Positions 53,401 through 64,000 of a DNA stretch of 64,000 nucleotides are shown one piece after another (the stretch's first letter is position 1; the number at the start of each line of letters is the position of its first letter). Under the pieces are notes generated by a model. It saw only the letters and a list, made by a program, of their open reading frames with translations. It had not been told where the DNA came from and searched no databases. Both the position numbers and the translations under genes were made by a program. The DNA is from Dendrolimus kikuchii (lineage: Eukaryota; Arthropoda; Insecta; Lepidoptera; Lasiocampidae): assembly GCA_019925095.2 (NCBI GenBank), contig CM034397.1, forward strand, positions 890,001-954,000. The letters run 5' to 3'.

Positions 53401-55992
53401 TGTTATTAATTTGATAATTTAACAAGAATTCGGCATAATTTGCATTATTTTTGGGAAAAATTTGAAACGATAATCGATAAATTATTTATAATGTAAATCG
53501 TAAACGAATATTTTTAAAATGTGCCCAATTTCAATAATAATAATAATGGGGGGGGGGGGTAATTTTATTAATTTCATTTATTAAAATACACGCACTCAAT
53601 ACAAAGTTACTTAAGTCCACTAAATAGACATGAATACATACTTTGTGCTCACTCACTACTAATTAATTGAATTTCGGGAGAATTTGACAAGAAAATTGAC
53701 TCTAAACTTACGATACAGCGAGAGAGGTCGCCTCACAAAGCGCACTCATTTAATTCAAATTAAATTCATAATCAAATAGGAAAGAATAAAAATGATAATT
53801 ACACAATAATCAATTTCATAATTAAATAATTAAAAGTAATAATTATACAATTTATAAGATCATCACCACATGCAGTCAATTTATTAGACAATTTTGGACT
53901 ACTGAGATTAAAACGCATTAGTTAATTGCGCCTTAAAAATATTTCGCCTCTATTATGATTTGTTAAATTTTACCAATCAGGAATTGAACCAAAGACTAAT
54001 GCCAAAACTATTACTAATTCAGAATTAATTTTCTAAATTAACCTTACTTTTTTTATGTCTTTTTAGTACCAGAGTATTTTACGTAAAAAAGTTCTCTGCT
54101 TTTATTAATGAGGAAATTAAATATTTCAAAAATTTACCTATTACTATATTTTGAAACATATTTTGAATATAGTTCTATAAAATTTTAAATTTTTTAAAAA
54201 TTTCATGTTATAAACAAAACTTATGTACGTTCGTGAAGTTCGTGCATATGATTGCGCAGAATGCTGAGTATTGAGTTGCTCTCTCGCTCAGCCACTATCC
54301 GAAATCGTGTTGCATCTCTTTCGCAACTCACACTGTCAGATGTAATAGTCGTTAACACTTAACTGCATATGCGCAAACTCATGGTGCTCTTAGCATTTTA
54401 GTTTTGCACGAACAGAACATCTCATAGCCTTCCCAAAGGGGATGCGATTATAAAATTGTCTAATAAACCAGCTCTACACACATCTAGTAGATATCTCGTA
54501 TCTTCTAACGAAACCAACAAAACTTCTCTCTTCTTAGTGCTAATTAAAAAAGGTTAAGAAGTTTGTGCGAAATCATTAATTGTGCTTTATTTGTTTCGCT
54601 CTAAAACACTATTGTACTCTGCAGGCTATTTACTAAACGCTTATGGACTGGACTTTACGGGCCTTACTTATAATCGTTTCTTAAATTTTAAGAAACTGCT
54701 CAGCAATTGATTAGTGAAATCTTACCCATAAACTCCTCTTTAGTTAAATATTTTGGGTACAACCTACGTTAATCATTCAAGGGTTTGATTCTGATTCTCT
54801 TACTTAAGAGATGGCTAATCGTTTCTTAACGAGATTATTATAAGTAAGGCCGTAAATTATTTCCTATTATTTATACGAAGAGAAAGATTGAAATTTGATT
54901 AATAACCTGGTAATAAATTATTTTCGAATTGTTAAAGTGGACACTCGATTGTACTAGCTTTACATAATGTTCATGATATAAAGACAGCGTCTGAAACATT
55001 TTTTTTTTTATAAATAAACTTTCATTTTCATTTAAAATGAATACTTAAGTTAAATTTGTTATAAAAAATATAGTATGTATGCGTCATTGTTAGAATTTTA
55101 GGGTAAATCTCCCAAAAGCATCATTGGCCGCAACAGTTTTTTTAAATTTTATAACTTAAGAATTTTTCCGATTCAAGTGCCTTGTTGATAACAATAATGA
55201 GCATTAATTGGTGATGTGGTAACCAAAAAATCAACGTAGACCACTAAAAATATGGTTGCGGACAATGACACTCTCCGGAGATTAGTTTTTAATTAAAGAC
55301 CAGTTTAAAATATATTCACACATATATTTTAAATTATAATTTTGATGCTTTTGGTAGTAAATAGGAACAGAAAGGCTGGTCACGTTATTGATAGGATGCT
55401 CTACTTATGTTTATTATTCACGCGGTAAAAGTCATTAAGTTTCGATAATGCTGTTATAAATTAAACAAAAAAATAGGTATAATACCAGTATATAAAATTT
55501 AGAAACAAATTCAGCTTGTAATACAATAAAAGCAGCCACTTTACAATAAATCATAAAAATATTAATGTAACAGAAATTACTCAAATCAAGTGAAAATATG
55601 CAAATTAAATACAGCAGCCGTTTTAATATTAAAGTTTAACGAATATTATTCACAATAATTCTTTTACTTTATACACTCTTTCAATTGACATATCGGGCAC
55701 GTCACTTTTCTTGTATACAATTATTTTTAGATATTAATTTTTATTCACTTTTAATTGTCAACTGCGAATCTATGTTGGTCACTCGGATAGATCAAGATTA
55801 AAATAATATTATATCAGGTTAAAAACAGTGAGTCTTTAGTAGTGGGAAGTACAATTCTGTTATACAAATATACTACAAACAAATTATTCAATCATTAATT
55901 TTGATAATAACAGAGACGCATTTTTGCAGCAATGTCGATAACATAAATTTCACTAAGGCTGTAAAATATAACGTGAGCCTTTATAAAGAGCT
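53401..55992. other. AT-rich stretch, no gene recognised
   Basis: A 12-base G run lies at 53548-53559. A segment at 55110-55290 ends GTTGCGGACAATGACACTCTCCGGAG, distantly like 58165-58200. Otherwise nothing. Confidence 0.35.
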
Positions 55993-56100
55993 GTTAAAAC
56001 GCCTCATGGACTCTGCGTTATCAGAAGGCTGGTGTGTACCTTGTACACTGGATCAGTATGGCGATCCAGCGAGATAACATAGCCAGCATCTTACCTATTG
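55993..56100 (+). mobile_element. LINE-like coding fragment P, short copy
   Basis: Reads QKAGVYLVHWISMAIQRDNI followed by ASIL, matching the end of the P block at 52601. Confidence 0.5.
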
Positions 56101-56870
56101 ACTTCGATGCCCTAGGCTCAGTATTCGAGTTATAATTTTAAAGGGATAAAGGATTTTAGATATAATACAACATAGCAAGTTAACTTTCTTTATTGTATCA
56201 TTTTGTAATAGTTTAATTTAATAAATACATGTATAATATAATAAATATAATAGTAGTATATGAATTAAATAGGACATGTTATAAATAACTTTGTTACCAC
56301 ATCATAACATATTAAAAAACAGAAGATATATTCAATTGTATTTAACTAAAATTTTCTGAAGGCTTGTATTATATTATTTCAAATACTTATGTTATTTTAG
56401 CCATTCAATATAAACTAATTAGATTTATGATTAGTGTCAATTAGTTATTTTATTTTACGTTCCTTCCCAAACATTTACAGACCTCTAAACATATTTAGTT
56501 GTAAGATTATTAACTTAAAGAGAAATACGAAAGCAATCCCACCGAATGACCATACAGCTTTGTCAATGCAATGGCACATAATTAAATAATGTCGAGTAAT
56601 TCTAGTAATAGTACACGATAGAGACATCAATTTACATCTAAGTTATAGAACAATACATACACAGAGTTTATAAAATATTTATAATTATATAACTTACTTC
56701 TAAATGAATCAAAAGATTCTGATATGTTTCGTTACCTTGGTTGCAACTTATCACAAGTTGAATAGCCTATACGCTACCTCTCGAACGATGCGATGCGATA
56801 AAAAGCGATGAAATTTATATCGTATTAATTTAGCCTGGCTAATCATTACTTATTTACATGATGTATTATT
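56101..56870. other. No feature recognised
   Basis: AT-rich. Confidence 0.35.
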
Positions 56871-56882
56871 ATACAGACGAGC

Positions 56883-57008
56883 GTGCATGACAAGAGTTAT
56901 GCATGTCAAAGAAGCAAGTGAGCTGTGTAAGAATGGGCCTAAATGGCCCTCTGTTGTTCGTGCCTACCCCGCAAGGGAACTGGCGTGAAGTTATGTATGT
57001 ATGTATGT
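56883..57008 (+). mobile_element. RTE-type LINE 3' end (family B), shortest copy
   Basis: Only the last 35 or so codons from TRVMHVKEAS to ARELA, stop, then TATG repeats. 12-bp duplication ATGTATTATTAT at 56871-56882 and 57009-57020. Confidence 0.85.
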
Positions 57009-57020
57009 ATGTATTATTAT

Positions 57021-58000
57021 GCCGATTCAAGAAAATCTTTAACATTTTTGATTAGTTCCTTCATTAATTGGTACAAATTCTATAAAAAAATCACATTTTA
57101 ACAATAAATACTATGTACATTCAAAGTATTTATTATACGGACGTATATGTTAACGGCGATTAAATTTCTGTTCATATTTTTTTTATGTTATGGAATATTT
57201 TATACTTCAACATTGTCAATCGTAAATATGAATTTAAATATATTTTTTTATAATATTCCCATTTGCTTTGTGTAATCTTTAGTTTTTGCCAAAGTATTAA
57301 ATTAATAATTTTTATATTTGTTGTATAATTATATACTTAATATATCGAATAAAATAAATACTAACTCAATTAAATATTATAATAATAAGCATTCAAAAAT
57401 ATGATATAATGTAGTAATTAAATATCTCAATTTTTGATAAATATATTTTAATACCTATATTTTCGATTTATTTTTAATGTTTCTTTACAATAAAATTACT
57501 AGAGACAGTGATACTTAATCATTTAAAATAACTTATTAAATATAAATTATCGGCATATTTAATAAGATAATATAGCATCGCTTTACATCGTACCGTATTA
57601 CTCAGAGGCAACTGCCTAATTGATATATTTAATTGATATAAGTCGTTCTAATTGATATTACATGATATATAGCTACATAATGACACTTACACTAATATTG
57701 CTGATATAGCATTGCGTAATATCTTAATTAGAATTTACACTCGAAAAATATAGACAAATAATAAAATAAAATAAATTTAAATTAATTAAAAAGTTTACAA
57801 TTGTCATAGAATTTTTGGATTTATATTTCTAACGACCTTTTTATGGTTATAATATAATATTAATAATATGGAATATGCATATAATTCCAATATGGGACAA
57901 ATAACTTTATTCGAAATCTTTATTACCGTTGTTGTTTTAAGTTATTGATTTTTATTAGTAAAAATTATTCAATAGTTATCAATCGTGACGTCACATTCCG
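57021..58000. other. Very AT-rich, no gene
   Basis: Nothing recognised. Confidence 0.35.
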
Positions 58001-58004
58001 CGTT

Positions 58005-58225
58005 CTAATTGCCGACAAAAGCGTTTACTTGTGTTTCAAGCGCGTCATTGTCAGCAACTACGTTTACTTTAGTCTTATATCTCCTTAAAAGTTTCTTCAC
58101 TTCAATTGCTTTGATGATAACATTATGATTTTTGTTGCGAATAATGAATGATCTAGCATGACTTATAAAAAAGGTAGTTGCCGACAATGATGCGCTCAGG
58201 AGATTCACCAATTTACAGAGAGTTT
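58005..58225 (-). repeat. Possible coding-like repeat (NLLSASLSATT)
   Basis: A 68-codon frame reads MVNLLSASLSATTFFISHAR, then IIRNKNHNVIIKAIEVKKLL. A diverged relative is suggested at 55110-55290. It could be a TE fragment. Function not recognised. Confidence 0.25.
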
Positions 58226-58839
58226 TTCCAATAAATACTCGTAACTTTCTTATGTGACATCAGTGTCCGAATTTCATTATAATTTTAAAATATTACATTA
58301 TGATGGTAAAAATTAATATTTTATCAAAGTCACATTCTCATAATTATTTACTGACGAAAATAATCGATTACAAATATGAAGGTACATGCATATTTCCTAT
58401 TATTTTAAATTACAAAGAAATTTAATGCAATGTCATAATTATCTGATTCTTACTGCTCATAAAACCTTTAACTGCTGACCGTTTATTATGAGTTTAATTG
58501 TATAAATGACTTTAATTCACTTTTACTAGAATCTTTAACACACAATACATATATTGCTAATGTTTAATTATGTTTTAATTAATACAATTAATATTATGAT
58601 TATTCACAATAGCAAATATATGTTCAGGAGAACTAAATATCTTATCAATTATAAACAAAGTATATCTTATTTAAAATTTTATACTTAATATCGATTACAT
58701 TATTTGTATACAGAAACTATTTCAATTGTGGTACACCCTTATTCATAACAGTTAAACGAGGTTTACAAGCTCGTTAAAATACTAAAAATAAACTACTTTA
58801 ATACGCTTTTATTAGCTTCATACGTATGTTAGTATGTAA

Positions 58840-59060
58840 CGGAATCTTGCAAGTTAAATTTGATCGACTTCCCGGTTTCCAATTGAGCTGAAATTTTGCA
58901 CGTATGTGTATACCGCGTGATAATGCAATTATATGGTGCCATGGAGCTGATCTGATGATGGAGTCGGAAGGTGGCCATAGGAACTCCTGTACTAAACAAG
59001 ATAGACCCGTCGTGTTTGGGCTCGTTTCACTTGTCTTGGCTAACACTCTGCTGCTACATG
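58840..59060 (+). repeat. Interspersed repeat, single copy here
   Basis: CCAATTGAGCTGAAATTTTGCACG, ATGGTGCCATGGAGCTGATC and GGTGGCCATAGGAACTCC are wording that I associate with lepidopteran interspersed repeats; class not determined. Confidence 0.3.
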
Positions 59061-59300
59061 ATATGCAGGATCTCAAAAGCTTGTATTTAAAAACCTTTTT
59101 AAAAAGCTTATTTTTACACAACGTTCCATTTTATCATAAGAATGTATTTAATTCTTTTTTCAAAGTTTCCACGGAGACGGGAATTACATCACTAAATAAT
59201 CACTAAAAAATGAAAAATAAAAAAACTAAAAAATACGCTTTTTAGAAAATCCAACTAAAAAATAGAAAATAAATTTGAATTAAAAATAGTGTAAGAAAAA

Positions 59301-59384
59301 ATGATTTTATTATTAAAAAAAGCGTGGGGTGCTTTTCAAACTATTGATACCATGCACCCCACGCTTTTTTTACAATAAAATCAT
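59301..59384. repeat. Near-perfect 31-bp stem-loop
   Basis: Arms at 59301-59332 and 59354-59384 pair with one mismatch and one bulged base. The inner 18 bp, AAAAAAAGCGTGGGGTGC against its inverse, are perfect. The loop is 21 nt. It may be a MITE remnant or a structured RNA. Confidence 0.6.
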
Positions 59385-59439
59385 ATATTTTTTTTATAAT
59401 CACGTTCTGAATAAATTAGTGTTTATAATTCGCCTATGT

Positions 59440-59600
59440 TCGCCGAAGCACACATAGATGGCGTTGATGCTTTCTGGCGTAAAGCAGCTTCGTTACTAAG
59501 CAGATTGCGTGGTAGCAGCAACAGCATCCTGAAGGGAATAGCTGATAAATTTGACTGCCCACTGATTTGGTCCTTCATTAAGAGGACTAAGTCAGTGCTA
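59440..59600 (+). mobile_element. Possible non-LTR retroelement coding fragment
   Basis: The frame reads FWRKAASLLSRLRGSSNSIL, then KGIADKFDCPLIWSFI, with the look of the thumb/post-RT region of invertebrate LINEs. Isolated; no neighbouring motifs. Confidence 0.3.
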
Positions 59601-59605
59601 GTCAT

Positions 59606-60182
59606 TAATTACTAACAAAGACATTACGAAAAAATATTACTATAATAACATTATTGTGTGTTTTGTGAATATGTATTGGACTGTATTGTCTTGAATTTTT
59701 TTTTTTTAATTTTGAGAATATTTAATAACAGAACCTTTGTACATACGAAAATCAGCCAAGTGCGTGTAAGACCACTCATATTGAAGCGTTTCGATTTTCG
59801 ACTTTTGGCTACGAATAACAAACCAGTATATAATTGAAAACTCTATGACTCATACCCTACTCAAAAGTACTCTTATCCAAACCAACTTTTGGTGTATTTC
59901 TGAAATTATAAATACTTTTTTTTTCTTCAAAATTTTGTACTTGATAGAGTCTTACAACTGTTTAACAGTTATAGAGCATAGCAACCATCCTTTTATAATT
60001 AAAAAATACATTTTAAAATTTAAATCAGTCATACATTTAAAATATAAACCCTAATAAGGTCGTATTCAATGTCATGACATTTGTGAAATCTACGAAAATT
60101 TAATTCAGACCAATTAAGTCATACAATTTATGACTTTGTATCGATTTTTCAATATACAAATAAAAGTTATACATAAGTGAAA
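59606..60182. other. No feature recognised
   Basis: AT-rich. Confidence 0.35.
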
Positions 60183-60483
60183 TCTATATATATAAAAGAA
60201 AGTCGTGTTAGTTACACTATTTATAACTCAAGAACGGCAGTACCGATTTGGCTGAAAATTGGTGGGGAGGTAGCTTAGAACTAGGAGACGGACGTAGGAT
60301 ACTTTTTGCCCGTTGGAACCGGTAGGTGGCGCTGAGATCGGGTTCTAAAACCCTCCTAATCACCTGGTTTTGAGTGGGTGCTCGGATGGTTTAAATCCAC
60401 AATTGGAACCGGTAGGTGATGCTGGGATTGGGTCCTAGATTTTTATTTTTTCAGAGCAGGACAACGTCTGCCGGGGCCGCTAG
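60183..60483 (+). mobile_element. Non-autonomous Helitron family C
   Basis: TCTATATATATAAAAGAAAG start after host A, GTCGTGTTAGTTACAC, two GGTAGGTG modules, hairpin GCAGGACAACGTCTGC and GGCCGCTAG end before host T. Confidence 0.85.
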
Positions 60484-60651
60484 TATAATATAAATAGAAA
60501 AAGACAATTGAATGAAAGGGGCTTAGACAACCACAAAGGTTAGAAGCCACTTTAAAAAAAAGAAAAATTATTAATTTAAATAAATTTTTTTATTAAAATA
60601 ATAACCCGTTGATCGGAAGATTTCAAATTATCTATAAATAAATTATAATTT

Positions 60652-60935
60652 GGTGGTTTGGGCATGTAGAGAGGATGCAAATAGAATCATACAAGTGTAT
60701 GACAATATTGTGCATGGTAGAGTTGGTACCGGTAGACCACGTCGTACACACCATGATCAAATAACAGAAGTGTTAAAACGAGGTCAGGTAAAAAGCATAT
60801 CAAAATAAACGTGCATGTATGAAGAGGTTAATTAAAGTAGATGAAGCGAAAGTTGTTTGTCAGGATCGTCGCGAGTAGAGATCTAGTCTCTACCCACCCC
60901 CATAGGAAACAGGCGTGGTAATATTAATTTATCTC
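60652..60935 (+). mobile_element. Old diverged relative of RTE family B
   Basis: GGTTTGGGCATGTAGAGAGG, CCATGATCAAATAACAGAAG and GTAGATGAAGCGAAAG align in order with the B coding end, but stops and indels abound and no tail remains. Confidence 0.6.
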
Positions 60936-61302
60936 TTTATGTATAACCTTGAGTTTAACTCGCTACAAGTGAAATAGTTTCAGTATGTGCAGATATGTAT
61001 ATTATAATGTTACATACATTCGCTCAAGTCCGCTATTATATTATATACTATATCTGACTACAGTGCCAAAAGGTTTAAATAATAACATAGGCCCTTACAG
61101 TTATGTGCTACATGTGAGCGTTTAAAACTACCTTAAAAATATAAATGTCTAATTTATATAAATTTGAACAATGAATGACTGACGAAATTTGCCAAAATTA
61201 TATAATAAACATGTTATATAATATGTTTATACAATATTTGTACTGGGAATAATCACATTTAGAGCCGATTTTTGAATCATCAAATAAAAATTGTTCATAG
61301 AG
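60936..61302. other. No feature recognised
   Basis: AT-rich. Confidence 0.35.
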
Positions 61303-61545
61303 GCTACGTTCCACTAGTGGCTCACAACGACCACGTTCGCAATTCTTCCCGTTCCACTTGCCTGCGGGCGTTACAATCATAAACTCTAGTGAAACGGTTA
61401 TCCGACCCACCTTTTGATATGGGTCGTTGTGAGCGCTGTGTGACCGAAAATGATGGCATCATTAGTGACGTTTTCGCCACGACCATAACGACCGCGGTCG
61501 CCAGGTGGGACGGCTGACGGAGCATTTTGGCCGTTGTGAGCTACT
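61303..61545. repeat. Short inverted-end repeat, copy 2 (MITE-like)
   Basis: GTGGCTCACAACGACC at 61317-61332 is inverted at the right end as GGCCGTTGTGAGCTAC. Shares internal wording with 18031-18220. No transposase. Confidence 0.45.
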
Positions 61546-61754
61546 GAATAAAATTGTGATATATTCTAAATGTCAATTAAATTAATTAAATACCTCATTT
61601 CTTACTTTCATTGTTATTGAGTAAGGTTATAATTTGATCGATGTGACGATTTTTATGTGATTCAAAAATCGACCCCCATTCCAGGAGCGACTTAAATGGA
61701 GTTTCTGAAAATATAAATTGACACAATTTACTTACGACAAATTCGTATAATCAT

Positions 61755-62225
61755 TAGGCCCGCAGGAGGGCCTTGTGACGAAGCTTTAAGTGAGTAGCAA
61801 CACCTTGTACCCGACTCCGGACGCCAAAGCAAGGCCCGCGCCTCCATGCTTACCTTAGCCTGCCGGCATGGAGTGGAGATTGCTAGGGGTAAGACTCAAT
61901 TTCCAGGGGTCGAAGTGATAATGTTGCATGTTGCCCCTCGTCAATCAGTAAGTGGCAAGGCACCGTCTGCCCATTTTTTCCATGTTCCATGAACATTGCG
62001 ACGGGTAGACACCATAGTCCTCATAGTTCCAGACCTCTACTTCCATTAGAAGTTCATCCCAATAGGCGGTACCTTTTGTTCTCCTTTCCTACAATTGTCC
62101 AGGACTTGCCCTTAGGTGCATTTTTATATGGTGTAGATAAGGACAATCGCCGGTCAGTGTCACGCCACATTTAGATTAATTAAGTTTGTTAAGGCTCCTC
62201 TGCGTGCTGGATTTCCCATAGCCCC
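61755..62225 (-). repeat. Repeat G, inverted copy
   Basis: Inverse of 48540-48850: GGGGCTATGGGAAATCC, GTGGCGTGACACTGACCGGC, TGTCCTTATCTACACC, CCGTCGCAATGTTC. Confidence 0.5.
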
Positions 62226-62231
62226 ACGCAA

Positions 62232-62375
62232 GCCGTATTGTAGGGAATTTTAGGACTATTGAAGGGAATTGAGAGCAAAAGGAACCGGGCTATTGTTGGC
62301 AATGTTCAAGGAAGATGGAGAAATGGGTAGACGGTGACTCGCCACTCACTGCATGGGCCCCTGAAAATGCCAAGA
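62232..62375 (+). repeat. Repeat G, direct partial copy
   Basis: GTAGGGAATTTTAGGACTATTG, GAACCGGGCTATTG and GACGGTGACTCGCCACTCACTGC in the same sense as 48700-48860, so this and the previous entry face each other. Confidence 0.5.
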
Positions 62376-62888
62376 TTGGCGAGGGGCAAGATTTGTATAC
62401 TACGGATTTGTCGTAATAAAATTCAATCAATTAATATATTCGAAAATGTAATTAGCGAGCGGGATGATGCTCCATTTAGATAGCACCTGAAGATTTATTG
62501 CCTAAATCGTCAGTCATCATTTGTACAAAGAAATCACATTTTTACATATCTGTTAATAATATTGGTCTTAAATAAAGGTTTTTAAATATGATCTATACTC
62601 TATTAGAAGGCATAACAGTTTTTTTTTTGTTATAGAACAATATAAGATCAACAAGGAAACAGCTGATTGGGGGGTAATTGCATTTAAGTAAAATTGATCA
62701 TTATTCTCATATTCAACAAAATGTTGTATCGTGTACTACAGTATGAATTATAAAAATTACCCAAAAACTACAATGAATAACATATCGAGCGTTTTGAAGC
62801 AAATAGCTGGTAACGGCTATTTCTCAAATACTTCAAGCCTTTGAATAACTACAGTATTTGAGAAATATATTTGAGTTAGTAACTTACC
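62376..62888. other. No feature recognised
   Basis: A short inverted pair (CAGTATTTGAGAAATA near 62851 against TATTTCTCAAATACTTC near 62819) only. Confidence 0.35.
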
Positions 62889-63130
62889 TTTTTTTTTATC
62901 GGCAGACAAACACACACATTGTATATCCCCAAATTAAGCAAGTTACGCCTGTGTTATGGGTAATATACAACGGACTACTCTGGGGCCGATCCCAGACACC
63001 CAGACCACAGTAAATAACGGAGAAAATACGTTTCCGAAATTTACTATACCAGGAATCGAACCCGGAACCTCTGCGTTGCAGTGAGGTACGCCGGCAAAGG
63101 CTTAGCTCGCTCAACCACAGAGGCCGTCAA
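62889..63130 (-). mobile_element. SINE D, copy 4
   Basis: Full-length: the inverse of GGCCTCTGTGGTTGAGCGAG at 63106-63125 and a T-rich tail at 62889-62898. Confidence 0.8.
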
Positions 63131-63187
63131 CCAACCTTGATATGAGTACAAGTCCTTGCATATAAGTTATATATATATATATATCTA

Positions 63188-63786
63188 AATGTGGCGAAGA
63201 CTGAGTACTTGGCCTGTAACACTACAGATCCCATATCCGTGAGCATAGGCGAAAATACGGTCGAGCGCACGGATCAGTTTAAGTACTTGGGATCTGTACT
63301 TAGTGCATCCGGGGATATCGACCACGACGTCAAGGCCCGTATCACAGCAGCTTGGGCCAAGTGGCGTGGGGTGACAGGTGTCATTTGTGACCCCAAAATG
63401 CCGGTTAGAATATGCTGCGATGGATGTGTGGAGTGACGCGGAAAGACCGGGTCAGGAACTCCCGCATCCGCGGCAGTCTTCATGTCCGTGACATAGCAGA
63501 CAAATTGCAAGAGTGTCGCTTACGTTGGTACGGCCACGTTTTACGGAGACCGGATAATTATGTGGGGAACAAATGTCTAGCCATGCCGCTTCCGCCAGGT
63601 CCCAGTCGAAGGGGAAGGCCCAAGAAATGTTGGCTTGACGTTGTGAAGGATGACATGCGTACCAATGGTCTCAAAACGGGGGATGCTGAAGACCGCGCGC
63701 AGTGGACTAGAAATAGTAGGAAAGCGGACCCTGGGCGTCGGGGTGAAAGCTCCGATCGCAACCGGGAATTAACGCTCGGATGATGA

Positions 63787-63790
<4 letters not shown>
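63188..63790 (+). mobile_element. RTE-clade LINE 3' part with internal deletion
   Basis: The first frame reads KTEYLACNTTDPISVSIGEN, FKYLGSVLSASGDIDHDVKA and RITAAWAKWRGVTGVICDPK. It breaks after KMPVR and resumes in another frame as WMCGVTRKDRVRNSRIRGSL, RLRWYGHVLRRPDN and a C-terminus ending NRELTLG, stop, with ATGATGATG repeats. About 100 bp that usually encode the VLLYGxE region are missing. Inactive. Confidence 0.85.

Positions 63791-63822
<32 letters not shown>
63788..63822. repeat. AT microsatellite after the RTE tail
   Basis: About 17 AT units directly follow the ATG-repeat tail. Confidence 0.8.
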
Positions 63823-63824
<2 letters not shown>

Positions 63825-63849
63825 TTACAGATTGTTTGCATTGTATACA

Positions 63850-64000
63850 GATATACAATGCAAAAGTGGATGGATGCAGAAGTCGTGGAAGGCCACGATC
63901 ACACCTTCCATGATCAAATTGATCGTGTACTACCGGAGGGTGATGTCAGGAGCCTTAAGAACAGACGAGTGTGCATGACAAGAGTTATGAATGTCAAAGA
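63850..64000 (+). mobile_element. RTE-type LINE 3' end (family B), cut by window edge
   Basis: QIYNAKVDGCRSRGRP start; one extra base in CACGATCACACC shifts the frame. Continues beyond the window. Confidence 0.8.

Noticed and set aside
1..64000. Origin on the W chromosome because of repeat density
   Set aside because: ChAT is an essential single-copy gene, and repeat density alone does not identify the chromosome.

Overview
This window is insect genomic DNA, most likely from a moth or butterfly. It is AT-rich and packed with interspersed repeats. Two things point to Lepidoptera: the repeat repertoire (small TC...CTAG Helitrons, RTE tails ending in TATG repeats, a tRNA-derived SINE, piggyBac-type TTAA elements) and an insect-type choline acetyltransferase. 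The species cannot be named from sequence alone.

Only two protein-coding genes are supported, both on the minus strand. The first is choline O-acetyltransferase (ChAT), the enzyme that makes acetylcholine. Four consecutive internal coding exons are present at 17539-17618, 16144-16335, 2494-2666 and 1611-1797, with matching splice sites and phases. The 5' end of the gene lies to the right of 17618 and was not found. The catalytic half lies beyond the left edge.

The second gene is one uninterrupted reading frame of 2,847 codons (5569-14112). It lies wholly inside the 13.5-kb ChAT intron 2667-16143, on the same strand. It encodes a secreted, Asn/Ser/Thr-rich, heavily sequon-bearing protein with a cysteine-containing N-terminal region of about 385 residues and a tetrabasic motif near its C-terminus. 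I do not recognise the family. It has its own AATAAA signal 11 nt after the stop codon and sits in a region nearly free of transposons. It is the most interesting object in the window.

Nearly everything else is transposon-derived. Layout: 1-4.4 kb, two ChAT exons among nested Helitrons, SINEs and MITEs; 4.4-14.7 kb, the quiet island with the giant gene; 14.7-17.6 kb, a solo LTR, retroelement tails and two ChAT exons; 17.6-44.6 kb, dense repeats (about 320-bp SINE A, SINE D, SINE-like E, RTE, Jockey and CR1-like LINE fragments, Helitrons, a piggyBac-like MITE); 44.6-48.5 and 53.4-58 kb, AT-rich DNA with little recognisable; 48.5-53 and 58-64 kb, more LINE tails and unclassified repeats. Several nested insertions are clean enough to give exact boundaries, target duplications and empty sites.

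Family labels used below: A = about 320-bp poly(A) retroposon; B = RTE-type LINE 3' end with TATG tail; D = tRNA-derived SINE; E = about 300-bp retroposon with target duplications; G, J, K, L, N = unclassified or partly classified repeats; M = LINE 3' tail containing AAGGCCGCC; P = fragments of a 'VETLGPWG' protein.
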